Assembly: GCA_022315425.1 (NCBI GenBank)
Contig: JAIUPT010000013.1
Location: 868,001 to 932,000, forward strand
DNA length: 64,000 nucleotides
DNA from: Pseudevernia furfuracea
Taxonomy: Eukaryota > Ascomycota > Lecanoromycetes > Lecanorales > Parmeliaceae
Reading direction: 5' to 3'
How positions within the stretch are numbered: position 1 is the stretch's first letter; each line of letters starts with the position of its first letter. The notes beneath the pieces were generated by a model. The model did no database searches. It had not been told where the DNA came from and saw only the letters and a list, made by a program, of their open reading frames with translations. Shown here piece after piece: positions 46,427 to 56,908 of the stretch. The translations under genes were made by a program, and so were the position numbers.

Positions 46427-48105
46427 TCAACTGCCTTCTGCCTTTTCCTTGCCTTTATCCGGATCCAAGTAGCTCTCCGTCTCCGCCTCTTCGTACTCTC
46501 CGATCAAATCTGTGACTACAGCTCTTGCTTCATCAAATTCGCCCAGACCATCGGCAAAAGGTGCCTCCTTCTTATACCCTTCCAGATAGGCGTTTCGTTT
46601 CCTCATCTTGTCGTATTGGTTGACGATTCGCTTAAAGAGCGTCGCCACAGATGTATGATTTGCCAACATGAGACCTGAGACTCTGTGTGTGTTTTGGAGG
46701 TAGGGCGACTTCTTTGTCAGTGCAACTTGTATTGATGCAGGACCCCATGGTATGAATGTTGCCAACTGGCGTTCGCGGATCCGGAGGAGTGATTTGTGCA
46801 CTTCTGTGGGATCTGCTTCTCCTTGGATGATGTTGAGTATGCTGATATAGCAACTGGTCTTGCTCGGCGTCGTTGAGACCATGCGATTCTTCGGTTGCAA
46901 CAATCGCCGCATCACGTCCAGTACTGTGGTCTTTCGTATCGTCTTTGCTTGCTCTACGTTGTCGCCTGTGAAGGGAGTGTAGGAGGTCATGAGGAAGTGG
47001 CATCGCGGCGTCGGAATGAGAGAAGCAACAATGCCAACAAGGTCATTGTGCATGTAGCCCGGGTAGCGAAGGGTGGTCGTGCTGGCGGACATGACCGTGG
47101 AGACGAGCTGGTTCGTTTGCTGGAAAGAAGGCTCTTGGACGTGAAGTCGGTCCGCAGCTATCCTTGACAAAGCGCCGTTATCGAGCACGACCACTGAGTC
47201 CGCATTCTGGGTCAGCCGCCGCATAGCAAGCAAGCTATTGTATGGGTTGACCACCACATCTCCACCTCCTTGTGTGTCCGGAAACACCGAATACGTCTGT
47301 ATCAGCTTCTTAGGGAATCTGTCGTTCATTCGCTCTAATATGTAGCTGCCCAAACCTGATCCTGTACCGCCGGCAATTGAATGAAGGAGCATGAAACCCT
47401 ATTGACTAATTTTAACCCTGATATGATGTTTCCAAAGAGGCCCAGCATAGACTTACTTCTAACGAGTCGCTTCCGTCGGCCTCTCGATCTATCATGTCGA
47501 ACACCTCCTCTTGCACCGTGTCTCCAGCAGCGTAGCCTGCGGCCCAGTTGTTTGCCGCACCACTCCCCTGCGATCCAACAAAGAAGTTTTCTGGATTGTA
47601 GATGTTCTTATATGGTCCATTCTGGATGCCGTGAATCACCTTTGCGATAGGAGAAACAGACAGTCAGCCCGTTGTTGCATGTCTGGCAATCAAAACAGGT
47701 GTGCAATTTCACATACTCGTGGTTCCAAGTCTAATAATATCGCTCGGGGTATGTACCTCGTATCATCGCTCTTGTAACGTATCAGCTGTCGTCAATGTGT
47801 AGCATTTTTGAGAGCCCCACCTGGTAGAAAAACACATCCTTCCTATCACCACCTTCTGTCGCGAAATCTTCCAGGTTGCCATCTTGACTGATTCCGTGCT
47901 CCAGACATAGCTGCTGCCAAAATTGACTACCAACTGCGACCATATCAGTACAGCGTTTGATAACACACATACCCCACGTTCACGACGCGTCGTTTGACGA
48001 CTTACTGCTGTTGCCGCATTGGCCAGCCTGGATGGTTATGATCTCCCTGAGTCTTGATTAGCGATGTAGATGAAAAGGGCGTGATCTGCCATAGTACCTA
48101 GGCAT
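46427..48105 (-). CDS. Gamma-tubulin
   Basis: Six exons (48098-48105, 48006-48046, 47821-47933, 47717-47770, 47457-47639, 46427-47398) total 1371 nt, giving 456 residues, normal for the family. The start MPREIITIQAGQCGNSIGSQ is the gamma-tubulin N-terminus with the nucleotide-binding GQCGN. The tubulin signature AGGTGSG lies at 142-148. FPDTQGGGDVVVNPYNSLL and GYMHNDLVGIVASLIPTPRC are gamma-specific. The protein sits at spindle pole bodies in the gamma-tubulin ring complex and nucleates microtubules. The first exon is only 8 nt (ATGCCTAG), the shortest start exon in the window. The C-terminal tail is acidic and lysine-rich and ends AEGS. Called mipA in Aspergillus; I leave the symbol open. 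Confidence 0.96.
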
Positions 48106-48870
48106 GGCCAAACATTCTGTAAATACTAAAGCTTCGCGCGTCGCTCCCCCAAACCCTGGCTGAGATACTCGTGCATTCCAGAAGTGAGTCGCGACTCGCG
48201 ACGCTAAAGCATAGCGTCTTGGCACTCCACCAAATTTCCTAGGGGGTTCTCCCGCCGCTACTAAGCGAGACGTAGAGTACGAATTTAAGGTTTGCTATGT
48301 TCTACTGTATACGAGGGTCCGAGGGAAAGTATCGTTTTTCACGTGAAGATTTGCTATTATCTATTATCCTACGAGTATCCATGATCAAAGTGGCTTACGA
48401 AAACCGTTTGGGGATCGCGTCGCCCAGCACGTTTTCTGGCAAAGTCTAGGTAAGCACATATACGTTGACGCAGGTGTCTAATTGCATCTGGGTGATGATG
48501 GTCGCGACATTTTTTGGTAAGCTTTGAGAGGATGATGCGAGCTCATTAGCTGTGGTTTTCGAACGACGGGAAAGGTTATCATGGGACCTGTATGATATGG
48601 AGAATACAGTTCATTCCCTTCATCACTCATCCCTGTATCTAACAAGTACTCAAGAGGGAAAGAAAGCCCCCATAGCCAAGCGCCGGTGGATAGGTAGCGC
48701 AGCGTGGCTACTAAGCAAAAGCTCTCTGCAGCGCAGAAGATTGCCAAGACGCAAACATCGTCATACTTTGGGTGCGAGACCTATGCAAGGAGTCGCCGAA
48801 GCATGGAGCTGTGTACAGTCGAGCCCGAAATACACATGGTAGAAAAAGGAAAAGTATCATTGATCGCGCA
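48106..48870. other. Intergenic region
   Basis: Promoter of gamma-tubulin and terminator of the Cdc14 gene. A TCACGTGA palindrome occurs near 48339-48346, about 235 bp upstream of the gamma-tubulin start. Small frames on both strands show no domain. Confidence 0.35.
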
Positions 48871-50949
48871 TCATGATCGTGACCGGCTCGCTGCTAGCCC
48901 ACCTCCCACTCTGCCACTAGTCTTCCTCACTCCGCTCTTGACCTCTCTGCTCTCTGCACTTCTCCTCACTGGGCTGCCGCGCATCTTGGTGACACCCAAG
49001 GTCCCACTTCCACTGCCACTTTTTGTGCTTCCGGGTGTCTTCGGTCTTGAAGGCTTGTCGGAGGCATGTTCATCGTGGTGGGTCCAATTCTCGACATCCG
49101 AAGTCAATTCTTGCAGCGCTTCATCGTCGCCCGCAGTACTGTATCGCGAGGTTGTAGTGGTAGTGGTTGTGTAGCTTACAGCACGCTTCTTCTCGCTGCT
49201 GCCCATTGGCGAACGAGAGCTTGTTCGCCGGCCAAGCACCCGTAGCTCCCACTCCTCTTCATTCTCATCAGGGTTCTGTCGGTGGCTGCGCATCTCCACG
49301 ATCTGATTGTCTGGATCTTCGACGACGGTATTGCCGTTCAAAGCAGCTGATGGTGCTCTCGCATACGGGTGATGACGGGAATCCATCCGACTGGTCTTCC
49401 TTGGCTGCCCTGGGGTGGGGGCTGGAAGGTTTTCATCCATGGCATTTGAAGGACTAGCCTCGTTGGCTGTAATTTCGCCCAGTGCCGATCGCTTGCCTGA
49501 CTGGCTCGGATTCGGTGGCGTTGCAGTCTGACCGATACTTGCATGACTACGGCTTATTGATTTAGTAGGCGTTGAAGGCAGCGCTGCAGCAAGCTTGTCC
49601 TTTAAAATGTCTTCCCACCACCACTCACGGAACGTTCCTTGGTTGAGATGGAGCCAGTGCTGCTGGGGCCCAACAACCATGCCTGGTCGCATGAATCGCA
49701 TGAAGGCAATGATCTCGTTGGCGGTGAAGCCATAGCGGTAGATGAGATATGCTCCGATTAGACAGCCTGTGCGTCCTAGTCCAGCTTTGCAATGAACAGC
49801 AATGGCCTTCTTCTTCACAGTTATCATCTCATGCGCCAGCCTGATAAACTTCTTGACCATATGCATTTGTGGGCATGTTCCGTCATCGAAGATCATGTCT
49901 AAATGGTTGATCCCAAGAGCAGTGAAGTACGTGGGCGAGTAGAGTTCGGAGTTCAGACGGACGACGAGTCCGACGTTGCGCTTGGAGAAGTGTGAGAGAA
50001 CATTCTTGAAGGGGCCAGGGAGGTTGGAAATCTTGACGGCAGAGGCGTTGGTAGGTACGGTGGCATACAATGCGGAGTCAGGTAGTATAGGGGCTACTGG
50101 CTGATGCAGAGGGGATGCGAGCGCAATGAAATTGGGCGTGAGCCAATTGAAATCTCCTTGGTCTACCCTCTCGTATCTCTCGTACCTGAAGATTCATTAG
50201 TAAACATCTATCACGTTCAGTCATAGATACTTACTCGTCAAGCCTGAAGTCTCTGAAACCCACCAAGCCCTCTTCCTTGGCCTTCCACACACCGTAAACA
50301 ACGTCCTGTACTCCAATGCTGAAGTCCGCTTGGCTGTAACCTGCATCTCGAAAAGGCATCAATGGTGGTTCTGCTTGCGCGATGGGCGCTAGTGCCAGAT
50401 GTGGCGGCCAATTCTGTATGACTATCATGTAACAAGCCAGTAAACAGGCGGCATTTGCCCTGCTCCTTGAGTCTGGCTTGCTCCAGAATACGACTCCACG
50501 TTCTGCATTGTTCGGGTCTCCTAAAATCTCGTGAAGGAGAACAGCGAAGCGATAGAGATGCCCAATGTGTAATGGTCCAAAGTCCGCATGGAAGTGATTG
50601 TAGAGTAGGTGATCGTCGACTGTGAAGTAGAAGGGAGGATGTACTTTGGGCCCTGATGGTATTGGTGTGGCGTGATGTGGCGATTTTGAGGAGCGCTTTG
50701 AAGGCGACTTGACGGGTGTCGCTGGATATGGGAATGGAGTGTGCTCGTTGGGAGGATGAGTATATGATGCGAGGTAGACTCGGTCTGTGGAGCAATATCA
50801 GCTTGCATGTACGAGATGTGTTGATACTGCGCCTGCAGCGAACTCATCGCCAACAGTAGTCACTTACTCTGGATGTACTCGATCACCTGTCCATAGCTTG
50901 TCGTGCCCGAAGCTGGAGAGGCAGGTGCTCTTGCCGCCTTGTGCGACAT
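48871..50949 (-). CDS. CDC14: Cdc14 dual-specificity protein phosphatase
   Basis: Three exons (50868-50949, 50235-50784, 48871-50185) give 648 residues. The N-terminal non-catalytic phosphatase-like domain includes FYFTVDDHLLYNHFHADFGP and LHIGHLYRF. The catalytic domain has the P-loop HCKAGLGRTG with Cys near 343, and GYLIYR-type helix GAYLIYRYGFTANEIIAFMR with FMRPGMVVGPQQHWL after it. From about 400 on the tail is disordered, rich in Ser, Arg and Pro, with basic clusters that may localise the protein. Cdc14 reverses CDK phosphorylation at mitotic exit, septation and DNA repair, from nucleolus and spindle poles. Introns are 83 and 49 nt. It shares a 424-bp upstream region with PCC1. Confidence 0.96.
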
Positions 50950-51373
50950 GGCGACAGGGCAGTCTCAGACCACCTCGGAACGGGAAAGGGCAACTGTCTG
51001 TTCAGAAGGTATTGGAGCTCTTGCTGGAAATGCGCAGTGGCTATTGTAGGTGCAAAGTTGCGATAGAGTATGAGGGCAGCTGCTTGTTTATTTTCACACT
51101 TCAGATGTTTATCTGGACTTGAACAGATAAATGAAGCTCACGGACAGTTTGTTAATCCAATGCCAGAGTAATAATACGCACCTCATAGATAGGAAGGGAT
51201 GCTACCGTCGCAAGACGCAGAACAATGATGTTGTTTATGCTTTGTGACTGCGGGGGGCTCTTGCTGTGGCCACGGACTGAATAGCTCCCCACTAGCGACA
51301 GAAAGGCTTGTCGACATGGCAACCGCATCTCAGCCCTATCACAATTGACCTTGCAGAATCCATCCTCCATGCA
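50950..51373. promoter_or_regulatory. Bidirectional promoter CDC14 / PCC1
   Basis: The 424 bases between two start codons in opposite directions. No clear factor site recognised. Confidence 0.5.
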
Positions 51374-51866
51374 ATGTCTGCAATTATCATGTCTCATCCT
51401 CCTTTTGATCCAGTTTTCCCGTGCTCCTTGTAAGTTTTCCATGCTTGCTACACCTCCTGATTATACCTGCTAAATGACATAAATGACATGAAGGGTCATC
51501 TCGGTTCCCCTGCCCACATACCGACTAGCATCCTCCGGCCTCCGCGCACTCAGCGTAGATGCCGAACTTTCGCCTCTCGTCCATCGTTCTTTTTCTCTCG
51601 CATCTCCACATGCTTCTTACAACGTCATTACCAACAACTCAACGAGCACAGATGCAGGAGCTCGCTTAAACGGCGATGCGCCTATGGCTATGGGAGCGGG
51701 ACTTGCACGAGATGATGAGAGATTGACAGTTCTGCGCACAGAGTACAAGGCCACAACAAATCGCATGTTGAGAGTGGCTGTCAATGGATTTATGGAAAGC
51801 CTTGGAGTCGTATTGGGGGTCATGGAAGAGCTGGATGTTGATGTGTTGGCCGAAGAAGTCCAGTGA
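51374..51866 (+). CDS. PCC1: KEOPS/EKC complex subunit Pcc1
   Basis: Two exons (51374-51429, 51494-51866; 64-nt intron) give 142 residues. The first exon encodes MSAIIMSHPPFDPVFPCS; the second begins LVISVPLPTYRLASSGLRAL, the first strand and helix of the Pcc1 fold. The C-terminal part TEYKATTNRMLRVAVNGFME followed by SLGVVLGVMEELDVDVL is the strongly conserved dimerisation region. Pcc1 is the dimerisation module of KEOPS, which makes the t6A modification of tRNA and influences telomeres and transcription. Between the two halves sits a roughly 40-residue Ser/Thr/Asn-rich insertion (from SLASPHASYNVITNN to AMGAGLARDDERL), longer than in the yeast protein. Splicing is needed: without it the conserved first strand has no Met. 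Confidence 0.88.
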
Positions 51867-52306
51867 TTGACTGCTCTTTGGAAGATGAAAATAATGAAGC
51901 CGGATGGCAAACGAGAACCCAGGATTGAGTGAACATTTGAATGAGCAGAGAGGTGATGGTGGGAATAAAGAGGCGTTGCTGAAGGCTGGCATCAACGGCC
52001 TAGCCATGAGGCTGCATGGGGATTCATACAGGGTCTTTTCACATCGGGTTTTCCCCCTGTAGCTTCCGAGCCTTGGCTGAGCAGATTTTCAGCACGCTCA
52101 TTGACCAAATCTCTTTACTAAGCGGCCAAGACTGTTTGGCTTGCTCGCGGAAACGAGAAGGGGGTGCGTCCGCTGTGAAAAGACCCTGTAGCGGGTTCGG
52201 CTGAGTGGAAATGAAGCTAAACTTCAGGCGGTGATGCTTCTCGAGACGTTGGGCTATTTGAAGATTGCTACAGAGCAGATAGATTGACTTAGTGGGAGAC
52301 TCGCAT
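51867..52306. other. Convergent 3' intergenic region
   Basis: Between the stop codons of PCC1 and the following gene. Nothing else seen. Confidence 0.35.
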
Positions 52307-55184
52307 CTAAAACTTCCGCAAGTCGTCTTCCGGGAAAAGTGGTAGGTGATACTGTCCATGCAGCCCCAACTTCGCCTGGTCTCTAGATGTTATCTCTCCT
52401 GCTTGCTCAATTGCTTGTAGCCTCTCGAATGGGTTCATCGTGGGGTGTCTCCTAACAAAGAAAACGTTGCCGTCCTTGCCTATATGAGTCATACCTGGGC
52501 TTTTGCCTTCGCTTTCCACCATGGTTATTGGCACCGAGTCACGAGATGCTGTCTGGGGCGGGCTTTTTTCGTACTTCAAGTTGCCTCGGAAGGTATTTCT
52601 CTCAGATGTTGGTTCGGTATTCACATGAAGTCTTTGTTCTGGGACTGCCCCATGCTTTTGATAGAAGTCGCCTGGGTCGAGGGAGAAGTGTCGCCTTATG
52701 GTGGTCGGTGGTGCCTTTTGCCCCTCTCGTTGTAGAATGACTTTGGGACGAGGTTCTTGTTCTTGGGATGTGAATCTGACCACGAATGCAGAATCGTTGT
52801 CTGTCTTGCCCTCGTTGCGATTCTTCTGATGTATCATGAAGACCTTTCCTTCTAAGGAACGCTCACAGTTTGCTTCTTCGACCGCCCTGTTTGCAAGCTC
52901 TTGCGTTTCGTAAACTTGTTCTTCGTTCTCTGCTTTCTTTACCACTTTTTTGGCTATCTTCCTAGCGACCTTTTCGGAAATTCCTGGGTGTTGCCTAGTC
53001 AATGCTCTGGCCTCTTTCTTAATTTGAAATATTTCCTTATCTTTTTCTGATTGAGCCTTTGACGCTTCTGCCTTTTTCGGCCTTTGCTCCTCGCGTATTA
53101 GCTTGTCTCCCTCCTCTGTTCTCCTCTGGGATTTGGCGAGTATTCGTTCAGCTTGCGTACACTCCTGTCCTACTAACTGTTGAGCTTCTTGTTCCTGATC
53201 CTTTACTTTGGGAACTTTCTGTAAGAGTGCAGTAGCAGATTTCGTTATACCGTTTACCGTCGATGGCTCTTGTGGCATCAGATTTTGTAGATGCAAGTTG
53301 AGGGCCCTGACAGGGACCCTCGAAGCTTGCCCCTGTACTGAGAGGAGCGTGTAAGGAGCATCCAATTTCGTGGTTACTGTATTTCTCCCTCGGACTTCAT
53401 AGACTTGTCTATGCAACTCGGTCCTTAGATACTGCATCCTATTTGCGGTGAGATTCGTATTGATGAACGAAGACTGCAGTAATTGTTAGTAAGAAAATGA
53501 TATCCTGGAACTAGTCTAATCACCTCTAAGCTCATTCCTTGTTCAGAGAGCATGCCAAAGTGACTTTCCTGCACGAATAATTCAGACTGAGCGTGGGCCT
53601 CAGCCTCGCTAGTGTCATCTTCTGGCATGGTATCCATGGTCGATGGCAGCGAGCCAAAGATCAGATTCGTAGCAGCAGGCTGATTGCTATTCCAGAATGC
53701 CGTTGTATGAAGGTTAGCATTATCATAGACATAGAAGGTAATGGTATCTCCCGGCTTTGCCACCTCGCCCAGAGCTTCACGTTTTTCCGCTTCAAGGTCC
53801 TGATCGTCTCCAAAGGTTGGCTCAAATGCGCGATGATGGTGGCTGTAGTCTGAGTCTGGATCCAAGGCCAGAAGCCCGTGCTTCTCACCCCAACCACCTC
53901 CACCACTGAGCACTTTGTGAAGTCGGCCTCCGGACAGGATAGCATACTGAATCATATCACGTACGTTGCCTTGAAGCTGAGCAGCCTTATCCAAGGCGGC
54001 ATACTTTTGAGGTCTAATGAGCGCCCAGACACCAGCTTGCTGAGCGGGTATCTGGCCTTGCTGAATGGCTGTGGATATCGCTCTTTCTAATTCTTCTGAT
54101 GCAGGAACAGCTTCGGCCGAGGCATCGCCTCCACTGATCTTGCGAACAATGTTACCAACAGCAGCTGTAATAGTCCTAGCTGGAGTGATGGGCACCAGAT
54201 GCGAAAGTACGAGATGGTCAAGTTGGAGTCGCATGCCCTCATCTGCAAAGACAGCGCCCATTTGAAGGGTTTGCTGCGGTAGCCAGGTCTTCTTACTTGA
54301 AACATGATCAGAAGTAGACTCTCCGCTGAACTGTAGACTCCACCTTTGTGCAAAGAGGGTGGACGTTTTTCCATTTTGGAAAAGGGTATTAGCCACAGGC
54401 AATTGTAGCATTCGCGTTACCAAAGGCTGGGATGCTGACTTGTGAGAAAACTGGGTGCGCACGCCAGGGCTGGGAGGAAGCGAAAAGGACAATGTACACC
54501 GTTGTTGAATCGTCATTGTTTCTCGCTCATTGGACATCTTCCTGGGTGACCAAAGATCAGGAGCAGCAGCCTCTGAATCAAGTACGGCCACAGAGACTCC
54601 TTCGAATCCACCTTCCATCCGTGTTCTGGGTAAGGAATCCACAACTGCAGCATGGCTACCTTGTAATCTGTAAGGTGTGGTTGACCTTGGTGGCGGTATT
54701 CGATCTATTACCGCGGCCATGAGGTCAAAATCTTGCCAGGGCTTTGTCGTCTCAACCACCGAGCGTAAAAGAGATGGGATGAATGTACTATCATCATCTA
54801 ATAGCTGAATATGAGCTGGAGTAACAAGGAGCACAACAAGTGGGATTTTCCCTGGTGTTGTCCTGGCTTTTCGGAGCTTCAAAGAGCAAATACTTGAAGC
54901 CTGTAGACATCAGAAAGATCCCATCAAATCAACTCATGATGATATTGAGCGAGAGATTCTATGAGACCTACAATTACTGACGAAGAGGGTGACAGCAGAG
55001 ACCAGCATGTGGATGCTGGACCTTCACTAATATCCTGAAGTATGGTATCTTTTCTAGAATTTGAGGAGAGGATTGTATAGCCATGTCTGCGAAGGATTGG
55101 AAGTGGGTAGAAGGATCCCCGCTTTCTGGCTAAAAGCCTACATGGAGATATGAAAAGGCTCCAGCAGAGGGCGTTGTATTGCAT
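52307..55184 (-). CDS. Unrecognised large fungal protein, probably mitochondrial
   Basis: Three exons (54978-55184, 53524-54900, 52307-53473) give 916 residues. An in-frame ATG at 55277 would add 31. The N-terminus (ALCWSLFISPCRLLARKRGS) is basic and hydrophobic without acid residues, like a mitochondrial presequence. Residues 80-500 look globular: IPLVVLLVTPAHIQLLDDDS, PLVTRMLQLPVANTLFQNGK, then YAILSGGRLHKVLSGGGGWG and FVYDNANLHTT-type strands. From about 600 the composition changes sharply to Glu/Lys/Gln-rich probable coiled coil (ILAKSQRRTEEGDKLIREEQ and on to AKKVVKKAENEEQVYETQEL). A last segment NPFERLQAIEQAGEITSRDQ precedes the C-terminus. I do not recognise the family and offer no function. 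The charged tail is read in the same frame through the last intron, so it is not an artefact of a missed stop. Confidence 0.7.
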
Positions 55185-56908
55185 TCTTGCCCGCACATAA
55201 TTCGGACACGATCTCTTTGTCTCTTCTCCGTGAACTCTTTTGCCAAACTCCGAGGTCGGATGGAGAATTGAAGACAAGAACAGAGTGGAGTACTTAATGC
55301 AACGAACTTGATACTGGAATTGGATTGCCTCGATACCTTACTACTCTACGGTCACCAGTGGCTAGCAAATCACTGGGCGATGAGGCGAATCGGCTTTATA
55401 GCTTTACTATACTAATTCGAGCCTTAGCCTTTCCGGATCTACTTTACTAAAGTCCACGCTGCAAGCAACCATATTTCCTCAATAATTCCTCTGCCGGGTC
55501 TGCCAAGTGCCAATAATTTCGTTCGATCGGCAATATGACAGGTCATGCAAAGCGATGTACAAGATTGTTACTCCGTACTGCACTGCTGACATGCGAGAGA
55601 ACGCCATAGCAGGTCACGTACCCACGACGTGCAGCAAGATGTCTCACTCTTCACCTATCGATCTGTAGAGTCCCACCTAACCTCCAAGGTACTAGGTACC
55701 TACGACTACCTACTTGCCATACTAGACTTGGCTGAGTAGCTCTACGTGATGGAAGCCGCGTCAAAGGATCCAATCATCAAACAAGGTAATCCTTTGATCT
55801 GCGCCAATTGGTCGCTAAAAGCCCAATGCCCAATCTGCTATGACCGTCAGCAGGTTGCCACTTGCCAGGTAGGTAAAGTAGTACCCTAGTACTACTACTA
55901 ACTACTCGTAGAAAGAAAATCATCGAAACCCGGACCATTTGCTAGACATGGCTTTTTGCCGGTGGTGCCGGCTCCGCTAAGTTTTGATTGATAGTGAGGA
56001 AGTCAGGAAATACTTTCTGTTACCAGGTGCTCCAGATTCCAGAACACTGCTCCAAAAGCCACGGACCAGGTGACCATATCTAAGCAGAAAGGTAAAGAGA
56101 AGTACCTTAGCAAATGATGTAGTAGTAAATAACCTAAATAAATAAAATATCTACTCCGTACTACCTACTCATATGCAGCATCTGCATGTCAGCAATTCAT
56201 CTTGAACCGCATGCACATGAAATTGCGTCAATTAGAAAGAATAATTGTAGGTACTCGTACATTTTTAATTCCCTTTGGAATTCAAGTGTACTCGTATCTG
56301 TAACCTGTACTCTGTACGGAGGAGTATCATTGCCTTATTTTTATCATTAACACAAATCACTGAAATCAGGTGGGAGGGGCGCCAAGACTACTCATTTCAC
56401 CAATTTACCTACCTTTACCTTTCAACCTCCTCTGCACTATTCACCTCCACCACTTCTCTCTCTTCCCATCCACCATCCCCACCACTTGATCTACGATCAT
56501 TTGGCTTCATACACCGTCAGAGTTGACTCTGCTCGGTATTGAGGCCGTCCATTCCTTTGAGTCATCCCATTCTCGCCGGTCGCTTTGTACACTCCTTCCA
56601 ACGTACCTATCCATCTCTCTTATGCCTGTCAACTGAGTCGAGACTCACATAAGCTAGCACTGTCTAACCTGCCGTCCAGATACTTCATACACGCTCTTCA
56701 GCATATCTTCCACATCTACCTTGTTATCCCCATCTGGCCAATCTAACCATACCTTGGTTCCATACACTCCTTACCCATCTACGCGATCCATCTACAACCC
56801 AGCTACCATTGTGTAGCCCCCACACTCCTTCATAAGAGACCTACACCATCTATCGCCTGATGTGACGGGCACAGAACGGCTTCTGATAAATATAACTAGC
56901 CAAAGAAA
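55185..56908. other. Divergent intergenic region with a long pyrimidine-rich leader
   Basis: 1.7 kb between divergent genes. Left part AT-rich with many CTAC/TACT steps (55690-55740, 55885-55910, 56140-56170). From about 56400 to 56900 it is C/T-rich with CCATCTAC-type motifs, typical of a long 5' untranslated leader for the + strand gene. No exon found. Confidence 0.45.

Noticed and set aside
46427..47003. Second long minus-strand frame within gamma-tubulin
   Set aside because: It is a shadow of the true gamma-tubulin exon 6 in another frame.
52120..52205. Possible tRNA T-arm (GGGTTCGGCTGAG)
   Set aside because: No matching acceptor, D-arm or anticodon stem could be paired around it, and the A-box is absent.
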